A DNA stretch of 42,368 bases from a virus. The position numbers were made by a program, and so were the translations under genes. Where the stretch lies: positions 1-42,368 of the IMG/VR virus record IMGVR_UViG_3300035698_022899. One strand, written 5' to 3'. This document shows positions 24,901 to 30,182 of the stretch, piece by piece. Under the pieces are notes generated by a model. The model saw nothing but the letters and a program-made list of their open reading frames with translations, was not told the origin of the DNA and did no database searches. How positions within the stretch are numbered: position 1 is the stretch's first letter; every line of letters starts with the position of its first letter.

Positions 24901-25491
24901 ATGATCAGCGAACAGGAATTCAAAGAAATTTCAGGGCAGATCAAGGTGATTATCAAAGAAATGGAACGCTTGAAAAATGGCAAGGATAATGGGCGTAACA
25001 TTACGCCTCATGTTATGAAGATCGATAAGCGCTTAATAGAGCTTGAGACAAAATTCGATCGGCATGAAGAGCACTCTAGTAATAGGTGGACGAACCATGA
25101 CAAAGAAGCTCATCTGCGGTATCAGGTTCTTGCCAATGACATAGCTCAAAGCATAAACACAACAGTCGATAAACTGCGTGATCATGTCTCAGGAACATTT
25201 CATGAGTTGTTTGCTAAGATAGAAGAATCAAGAATGGTTATGGACAAAAATCTAAAAGAAACAAATGTCGCTATAGTTGCCCTTCCTTGCAATACACACA
25301 TAGAACGTATGCACGGATTCAGCACACGGCTTCATTGGCTATGGATAATATTATCCACTGTAATAATATGCGGTATCGTATTGGGTATATGGGCAAAAAA
25401 CGTATCTCACCATAGCGAGGAGTTGATGGATTTATGGAAGAAAAATCAAACACGTACTCAATTACACGAGAACGAATCAAAGAGCTCATAA
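24901..25491 (+). CDS. membrane-anchored coiled-coil protein
   Basis: This 196-residue protein has charged coiled-coil helices for residues 1-130 and one hydrophobic segment near 144-166 (LWIILSTVIICGIVLGIW), followed by a polar tail. The layout recalls XhlA-like or Rz/i-spanin-like accessory lysis proteins, and it lies immediately before two small genes including a holin candidate. The ribosome site is weak (AAAGAGCG). The lysis role is an inference from topology and position. Confidence 0.6.
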   Translation: MISEQEFKEISGQIKVIIKEMERLKNGKDNGRNITPHVMKIDKRLIELETKFDRHEEHSSNRWTNHDKEAHLRYQVLANDIAQSINTTVDKLRDHVSGTFHELFAKIEESRMVMDKNLKETNVAIVALPCNTHIERMHGFSTRLHWLWIILSTVIICGIVLGIWAKNVSHHSEELMDLWKKNQTRTQLHENESKSS

Positions 25492-25757
25492 ATGATATTG
25501 AGGCTATAAAGGCTTTTAATTATAAGCAGTTTAAAGAGCTGTCATCTATCTCGAGTGTCCTGCTCGAAGATGAAGACCGAGATGAAAAGTCAGACGTAGT
25601 CATCAATTCGATAAGAGAAGTCCTGGCGTTTAATTTCAAGCAGTATAAGAAACTGAATAAGATGTATTATTATATGATGAAAACTTTGGACCCAAAGTGG
25701 GAGCCAAGACAATATATTATTAAGAAAAAAGGAGGTGAACGTGATGCAGCTAAATGA
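25434..25757 (+). CDS. hypothetical 107-aa helical protein
   Basis: This Lys/Glu-rich helical protein is encoded in another frame over the end of the previous gene (58-nt overlap), with GAGGAG 10 nt upstream of its ATG. It contains two imperfect repeats of an AFNYKQFKELSSI / AFNFKQYKKLNKM type (near residues 28-40 and 66-78), suggesting an internal duplication. The next gene starts inside its 3' end. Function unknown. Confidence 0.6.
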   Translation: MEEKSNTYSITRERIKELINDIEAIKAFNYKQFKELSSISSVLLEDEDRDEKSDVVINSIREVLAFNFKQYKKLNKMYYYMMKTLDPKWEPRQYIIKKKGGERDAAK

Positions 25758-25971
25758 GATTTTTTCTAACTTCAACGTGGGTAAGGGGATGGGCAAATTC
25801 ATTCTCGGCGCATTGGCTACTGGACTTGCCTATTTAGTTCAGAACCCAGAAACAGTAACTCAGCTTATTCCTAGTCATATTGCAACAATGACAATAGGTG
25901 GGTTAGCACTAGAATTGATTGATTATTTATTGTTACTTATCAAGAAAGCAACCGCTAAACCGACAATATAG
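25744..25971 (+). CDS. small two-helix membrane protein, holin candidate
   Basis: ATG 25744 (75 aa) is chosen because AAAGGAGG lies 8 nt upstream; a GTG one codon earlier is possible. Two hydrophobic segments (FILGALATGLAYLV and MTIGGLALELIDYLLLLI) and a charged Lys-rich end match class II holins. It is the last gene of the rightward module. No classical endolysin is adjacent; the RlpA-like protein at 40137-40895 could be a partner, but this is speculative. Confidence 0.55.
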   Translation: MQLNEIFSNFNVGKGMGKFILGALATGLAYLVQNPETVTQLIPSHIATMTIGGLALELIDYLLLLIKKATAKPTI

Positions 25972-26007
25972 TTATCTAGCATACTCTTCCCCCATTTTCC
26001 CCATGTT

Positions 26008-26040
26008 CGGCCCGGTGCCCCCAATCTCCGGGCCGTTATT
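26008..26040. terminator. hairpin terminator between convergent modules
   Basis: CGGCCCGG (26008-26015) and CCGGGCCG (26028-26035) form a perfect 8-bp GC-rich stem with a 12-nt loop, followed on the plus strand by TTATTATTTT. It sits between the rightward structural module and the leftward rmlB gene and can serve at least the plus strand. Confidence 0.75.
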
Positions 26041-27004
26041 ATTTTACTCTGTCTATCCACCATGGCATATGTTCTAGGTACCAGTGTATTGTTTTCGCCA
26101 ATCCGCTCTTAAAATCAGTCATTGGTTTCCAACCGAGAGATTTAATTTTGTTTGAATTCATTTTGTATCTGAAATCATGACCAGGGCGGTCGTCTACGTA
26201 CTCAATTAAATCATGAGAGGCTTCCATTATGTCAAGAATATTAATAGTAAGCTCGTTATTATTAATAATTTCGTCACTGCCAATATTGTAACATTCGCCT
26301 GGCGCCCCTTTATCGATTAATAATGAAATCGCCTGGCATGTATCGGCAACAAACATCCATTCACGCTGCTGCCTGCCTGAACCATATACCGGAAGCTTTT
26401 TATTATTAATAATATTAGTAATGAATAACGGTATAATCTTCTCCGGATACTGGTATGGCCCATAATTATTCGACGGCCTGACCACAATGACCGGAAAATT
26501 GTATGTTTTATTATACGCTCTGCATAATAATTCGCCGCTTGCCTTTGACGCTGCGTATGGAGAATTAGGCCTGAGATGTGAATCCTCTGTGAATTCACTG
26601 TGGACTGTGCTTCCGTATACTTCATCAGTTGATATCTGGATGAACTTTTTTACTTTATACTTCCTGGATTCAGCCAGGAGCGTAAAGGTTCCGTTGATGT
26701 TTGTCTCAATAAAATTGGCGGCGCTTAATATCGACCTGTCTACATGCGTTTCTGCTGCAAAGTTAATGACAATGTCAGGTTGGTATCGATCAAATACTAA
26801 CCGCATTGCTGCGTTATTACAAATATCCGCACGTTTGAAGATATGCCGTTCGTTTTCAGGGATGTACTGTATGTTTTCAAGAGATCCGGCATACGTCAGC
26901 TTGTCTATATTAATAATCCTGTAGTCATTATTAATACTGAGCATATGCTTAATGAAATTTGATCCTATAAAGCCGCAGCCGCCGGTAACAAACATCGTTT
27001 TCAT
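26039..27004 (-). CDS. rmlB: dTDP-glucose 4,6-dehydratase
   Basis: This 321-residue extended SDR enzyme converts dTDP-glucose to dTDP-4-keto-6-deoxyglucose, the entry step to dTDP-rhamnose and related sugars. Visible signatures are the NAD-binding TGGCGFIGS (7-15), STDEVYG (125-131) with Asp127/Glu128, YAASK with Tyr150/Lys154, and RPSNNYGPYQYPEK. The start has TAGGAGGG upstream. No rmlA, rmlC or rmlD lies nearby, so it either boosts a host pathway or feeds a special sugar. One candidate use is glycosylation of the Thr/Ser tracts in the virion or alteration of host surface sugars (inference). Confidence 0.92.
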   Translation of the reverse strand: MKTMFVTGGCGFIGSNFIKHMLSINNDYRIINIDKLTYAGSLENIQYIPENERHIFKRADICNNAAMRLVFDRYQPDIVINFAAETHVDRSILSAANFIETNINGTFTLLAESRKYKVKKFIQISTDEVYGSTVHSEFTEDSHLRPNSPYAASKASGELLCRAYNKTYNFPVIVVRPSNNYGPYQYPEKIIPLFITNIINNKKLPVYGSGRQQREWMFVADTCQAISLLIDKGAPGECYNIGSDEIINNNELTINILDIMEASHDLIEYVDDRPGHDFRYKMNSNKIKSLGWKPMTDFKSGLAKTIHWYLEHMPWWIDRVK

Positions 27005-27061
27005 GTGACCCTCCTAACTACTAAATTAGTAATTATTAGTAGCGATTAGTATTTCAAAGAA

Positions 27062-27158
27062 CGGCAGGGGAAGGACTCGAACCTTCCTTACCAAATCATC
27101 GTTAACCGTCAACGCTTGATAAAACTAGTATAACCAAGCCGGCAATAACTACCCCGCC
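27062..27158 (-). tRNA. tRNA-like element, non-canonical; anticodon not assignable
   Basis: The 3' half is an excellent tRNA end: T arm GAAGG-TTCGAGT-CCTTC followed by acceptor strand CCCTGCC and discriminator G; CCA is not encoded. GGCGGGG, 7 bp with one G-T pair, completes the acceptor stem 97 nt upstream. In between I cannot fold a proper D arm and anticodon arm: the best helices are GCTTGGT/ATCAAGC with a 12-nt loop and CGTT/AACG. It is therefore a degenerate tRNA, a tRNA-like decoy, or an unusual class II tRNA. It starts 6 nt after the upstream gene stop. Confidence 0.45.
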
Positions 27159-27164
27159 TTTTAC

Positions 27165-27872
27165 TTAACCAGAAATCCACCATTTAAACATATCTTCACC
27201 ATCTTTCCAGCGGTCTACAGATTTTTTGCCTTGTTTTTTCCTGTTGTTGTATAATTTAATAAATGCTTGAATGAAAGCATCCGTATATCCTGGGTATCGT
27301 TGGACTTCTATCATGCGTTGTTTTGGACTCTTCATTGGGCATAGTAAACAACCTAATCGCTTTAATCCTTCATTATATAACTTACAATATGGCAAATTCC
27401 TATTGCCTATGAACCACCATACTTCTCCTTCGGTCCAATCTAATATGGGACAAAGCATACGTTTATTTTTTGGCATACAAGTTGATACTATTTTCCAACG
27501 GTCTTTTCTCCTTGGCGATTCATCACTACGTATACCTAAAACAACGAATCTTCCTTCACCTCCATGCTCTTTATACTGTTCACAGCACCATCTTCTTTGA
27601 CGAATAGGGAATCCTTTATTCACCAACCTAGTTAAAAATGGTTCCTTTGGTCTATCCCAGATGACATCTTTATGATGCTCACGAATAAAATATATTAACT
27701 CCGGTGGATCGATCGTCGTTACGCTGTAGTGAGCATCAAACTTCACTCCCGCTGCGATTGCTAAATGCTTTATAACAACACTATCTTTTCCTCCGCTGAA
27801 TGCAAGATAGTATCCTTCGGATGGCTCAAGATCACGAAAGATTTGAATCGCATTGTTTATTTTCTTGATCAT
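27165..27872 (-). CDS. PP-loop ATP pyrophosphatase, PAPS-reductase/DndC-like family
   Basis: This 235-residue protein has the PP-loop SGGKDS at residues 26-31, the adenylation site of the PAPS reductase / ATP sulfurylase-like family. Cysteines at 96-97 (RRWCCEQ), 132, 141, 163, and 175/178 (GCLLCPM) could hold an iron-sulfur cluster, as in DndC-like proteins. GIRSDESPRR near 113 is typical of phage members. Possible roles are sulfur transfer to DNA or tRNA, or sulfate assimilation. A tRNA-like element just downstream makes RNA modification worth considering, though no dnd operon is present. The ribosome site is weak. Confidence 0.75.
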   Translation of the reverse strand: MIKKINNAIQIFRDLEPSEGYYLAFSGGKDSVVIKHLAIAAGVKFDAHYSVTTIDPPELIYFIREHHKDVIWDRPKEPFLTRLVNKGFPIRQRRWCCEQYKEHGGEGRFVVLGIRSDESPRRKDRWKIVSTCMPKNKRMLCPILDWTEGEVWWFIGNRNLPYCKLYNEGLKRLGCLLCPMKSPKQRMIEVQRYPGYTDAFIQAFIKLYNNRKKQGKKSVDRWKDGEDMFKWWISG

Positions 27873-27874
27873 GC

Positions 27875-28021
27875 CTAGTCTTCTTTCTTCTTACTTCTCC
27901 AACGCATCCTGAGCCATGCGAGCAAGATGCCCCCCAGGATCGGGACCAACGCCAGGGCGAATGCGAAGAGCTTACTATTATCTTTTACTGTCTCGATTAT
28001 TATCTGATGAACCGTTGCCAT
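27875..28021 (-). CDS. tiny 48-aa single-pass membrane protein
   Basis: This short frame encodes an N-terminal polar segment, one hydrophobic helix (LFAFALALVPILGGILLAWL) and a basic tail ending KKKED. It overlaps the end of the neighbouring 45-aa gene by 44 nt in another frame and has no clear ribosome site, so translation would depend on coupling. Composition and positive-inside topology support a real small membrane protein. Function unknown. Confidence 0.5.
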   Translation of the reverse strand: MATVHQIIIETVKDNSKLFAFALALVPILGGILLAWLRMRWRSKKKED

Positions 28022-28115
28022 AAAAGAATGATATCAGCCGCTTCTCTGTGTCATTCTCGCTTTCAAGCTTCAGGACAATCCTGCCGTTAGCATACTGGTG
28101 TAGTGATAGCTTCAT
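27978..28115 (-). CDS. tiny 45-aa hypothetical protein
   Basis: ATG 28115 has AGGAG 4 nt upstream (revised from the minus strand). The product starts MKLSLHQYANGRIVLKLESE and is beta-like then polar. It lies 20 nt after the helicase stop in the same leftward operon and overlaps the following 48-aa gene. No family recognised. Confidence 0.5.
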   Translation of the reverse strand: MKLSLHQYANGRIVLKLESENDTEKRLISFFYGNGSSDNNRDSKR

Positions 28116-28135
28116 AAAACTCCTGTTATTAATAA

Positions 28136-29284
28136 TTACGGTTTAATTATTAATAAATTCTTACGTGCCCGTGTGATTGCTGTGTAAAGCCACTTCCTCC
28201 AGAGGGGCTCTTCCCGGTAGATGCGTTCTTCGATGACAATGACATTGTCGTATTCGCTCCCTTGAGATTTATGAGCTGTAATACAGTAGGCAAAATCAAA
28301 TAAGTCCACTGTAGCTCCGTGCTGAGGCTTCTCATCTCCGAATTGGGCTTTCAATATTTGGCCTTCATAGACAAAGTCACCCATGTCGATCGATGCAAGA
28401 TAACAGAACTCAGTCTCACGTATGATGCGTAAGAAAATGCCGATATTGCCGTTAAAGATGTGCTCTTCCCGGTTATTTCGCAGACAAATTACCGGTTCTC
28501 CCTCTTGGGGGAGCCCTGAAATTCCAATTCTCTTACGTATATAGTTATTTACGTAAACACGCATACGGTTTGTTCCACATATAATCATAGTATTGGGGTC
28601 GTATTCCTTCAAAGTAATGTTCCTGATGCCGTGAACCTTCTTAACTACCGGCTCATCGCCCTTGCCGGTGAGCTTAACTGAGTAATCCCCGAATGGTATA
28701 ACGCCCTTTTGCCGAGCCATAATCGACAAAGCGACTATCGGGTTGCCTTCTTCTTGCCGGATTATCTCATCAAGGATAATATCAGGCGACTCCATGAGGT
28801 TGAATGTACCGTTTATCGGCGGTAGCTGGCCGTGATCGCCTACGGCAAGGATAGATATCCCGAATGAACATAGGTCATTATACAGTTCTTCGTTAATCAT
28901 CGATGCTTCGTCTATAATAATGATGTCATATTGCACCTGTTCCGGCTCAACGAGCTCAAATAATATGTGCTTTTTGTACTTATTAACCGTAACTTCTTCG
29001 ACTTTCCTGTAAATAAGGCCATGAATCGTACCGCAATAGTCATCAGCGGCCAAGGCATCATTAGCTAGTAGTTTTTCCCGCAGCACACTGCTCGCTTTGC
29101 CAGTGTAAGCACAGAAGGCGACCTTGGTATGGCCAAGAGTCATAACGTCCAACTCAGAGGCAATACTGGCGATTAACGACGTCTTTCCGGTACCGGCGAA
29201 GCCTCCAAGAGTGATTACATCCGATGACGTGTACTTCTTGATGACGGCGTCTCGCGCTTTCTTCTGCTGGTTATTCAATAACAT
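28136..29284 (-). CDS. SF1B helicase, RecD/Dda-like
   Basis: ATG 29284 is chosen because GGGAGGG lies 7 nt upstream, giving 382 residues. Motifs: Walker A GFAGTGKT (28-35), Walker B DEAS (125-128), motif III GDHGQLPP (149-156), and C-terminal motifs YCITAHKSQGSEYDNVIV and LYTAITRARKNL. This compact plan matches phage T4 Dda and other RecD-like 5'-3' helicases that remodel forks or start recombination. The gene follows the HTH regulator with 2 nt between and shares the leftward operon starting at the putative origin. Confidence 0.88.
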   Translation of the reverse strand: MLLNNQQKKARDAVIKKYTSSDVITLGGFAGTGKTSLIASIASELDVMTLGHTKVAFCAYTGKASSVLREKLLANDALAADDYCGTIHGLIYRKVEEVTVNKYKKHILFELVEPEQVQYDIIIIDEASMINEELYNDLCSFGISILAVGDHGQLPPINGTFNLMESPDIILDEIIRQEEGNPIVALSIMARQKGVIPFGDYSVKLTGKGDEPVVKKVHGIRNITLKEYDPNTMIICGTNRMRVYVNNYIRKRIGISGLPQEGEPVICLRNNREEHIFNGNIGIFLRIIRETEFCYLASIDMGDFVYEGQILKAQFGDEKPQHGATVDLFDFAYCITAHKSQGSEYDNVIVIEERIYREEPLWRKWLYTAITRARKNLLIIKP

Positions 29285-29286
29285 AT

Positions 29287-29664
29287 TTATACCCTCCCAT
29301 TTTTCTTTAAACAACATAACAAATCAAGCAATTTTGCCATGTTTCCCATATTTGGTAAATGTCTATTGCCAATCCAATCATAAACTGACTGTCTCGGCAC
29401 CCCAATTTTCGTTGCGAGTTCTGTGTTTGATGAATTCGTTGACTTCTTGATTGTCTCGATAACATCGACTATTGACATTTTGTCTATCTTGTTCAGCGGT
29501 ATCTTGACAACTTTACCATTGTTTCCATTCGCTGAATCATATCGATAATAGTGATTTTTACGGTCAATTCTCTTGTTTAAAATTACTGATCTTCGCTTTA
29601 ACATTCTTCTAATTATTTCAATTGATATTCTTCTGCGGGCTATGATTTTACGTATTTTTTCCAT
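29287..29664 (-). CDS. HTH regulator with basic N-terminus
   Basis: This 125-residue protein has an extremely basic N-terminal 40 residues (KIIARRRISIEIIRRMLKRR) and a C-terminal Xre-like helix-turn-helix: TELATKIGVPRQSVYDWIGN with a second helix pair ending MAKLLDLL. It is encoded next to the iteron region, with its start about 25 bp from the outermost iteron. It could be an iteron-binding initiator or a regulator of the helicase operon. Both are inferences. Confidence 0.7.
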   Translation of the reverse strand: MEKIRKIIARRRISIEIIRRMLKRRSVILNKRIDRKNHYYRYDSANGNNGKVVKIPLNKIDKMSIVDVIETIKKSTNSSNTELATKIGVPRQSVYDWIGNRHLPNMGNMAKLLDLLCCLKKNGRV

Positions 29665-29808
29665 TTAGTTTTTTTCTCTTTTTCCACTAAACCGTTATAC
29701 CGTTATGGTACTTTGAGTTGCGTAAACCGTTATAACCGTTATGGGCACCATAACACCTACGCTTTTCAGACAACCTTGTTGTGGCGCAACGACTTATGTA
29801 AAAAAGTT

Positions 29809-29855
29809 GTAAACCGTTATACCGTTACGCTAAGAGAACAGGCTCTTTTTTTTTT
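29809..29855 (+). repeat. iteron plus hairpin/T-run module, plus-oriented copy
   Basis: The iteron at 29809-29828 is followed by GCTAAGAGAACAGGCTCTT and a run of ten T. A matching minus-oriented copy runs from 29968 down to about 29922, with GCTGAGAGAGCAAGCGC and nine T. The pair forms a long imperfect inverted repeat around the AT-rich centre. Confidence 0.75.
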
Positions 29856-29921
29856 GGATGTTTTTATGTCATTTATTAATGTAAAGATGTTTTAAATGTC
29901 GTAAAGAAAAAAGCGAGGTGT

Positions 29922-29968
29922 GAAAAAAAAAGCGCTTGCTCTCTCAGCGTAACGGTATAACGGTTTAC
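29922..29968 (-). repeat. iteron plus hairpin/T-run module, minus-oriented copy
   Basis: This is the mirror partner of 29809-29855: an identical 20-nt iteron followed by a diverged short hairpin and T-run, pointing toward the centre of the segment. Confidence 0.75.
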
Positions 29969-30045
29969 AAAAAAACGCGAGAAAGCATTGAAAACAAAGG
30001 AAAACGCTAAAAAAGCGTAGGTGTTATGGGTGTTATAACGGTTTA

Positions 30046-30097
30046 CACTTCTGTAAGTCACTGTGGCGCAACGACTTACAGAAGTGGTCTTTTTTTT
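30046..30097 (+). terminator. perfect 14-bp hairpin with T8 (terminator or small-RNA end)
   Basis: CACTTCTGTAAGTC (30046-30059) and GACTTACAGAAGTG (30073-30086) are exact inverted repeats with a 13-nt loop, followed by GTC and eight T at 30090-30097. By sequence this is a strong plus-strand terminator in an area with no plus-strand gene. Its loop and right arm belong to TGTGGCGCAACGACTTA, which is repeated at 29780-29796. Confidence 0.7.
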
Positions 30098-30182
30098 ACA
30101 TAACCCATTGAAAACAAACGAGTTACGAAGAAAAAAATAGTTTTTTTCGCGGTAAAACGCTAAACCGTTATTTTTAAATTTA

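Larger units (their letters stand above)
29665..30182. other. gene-free segment with inverted iterons: candidate replication origin
   Basis: About 520 nt carry no convincing gene but contain seven copies or half-copies of an iteron with core GTAAACCGTTATACCGTTAC. Plus-oriented sites are at 29688-29708, 29722-29744 and 29809-29828, and a half site at 30161-30171. Minus-oriented sites are at 29949-29968, 30032-30046 and 30195-30215, the last inside the primase 3' end. The two sets face a very AT-rich centre at about 29845-29925. CATAACACCTACGCTTTT also occurs once in each orientation. It lies between primase and helicase genes. Small frames crossing it are repeat artefacts. Confidence 0.7.

Noticed and set aside
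27978-28115. Attachment site or integrase remnant near the tRNA-like element
   Set aside because: No integrase-like motifs were found in any frame and no repeated tRNA end was noticed elsewhere in the window.
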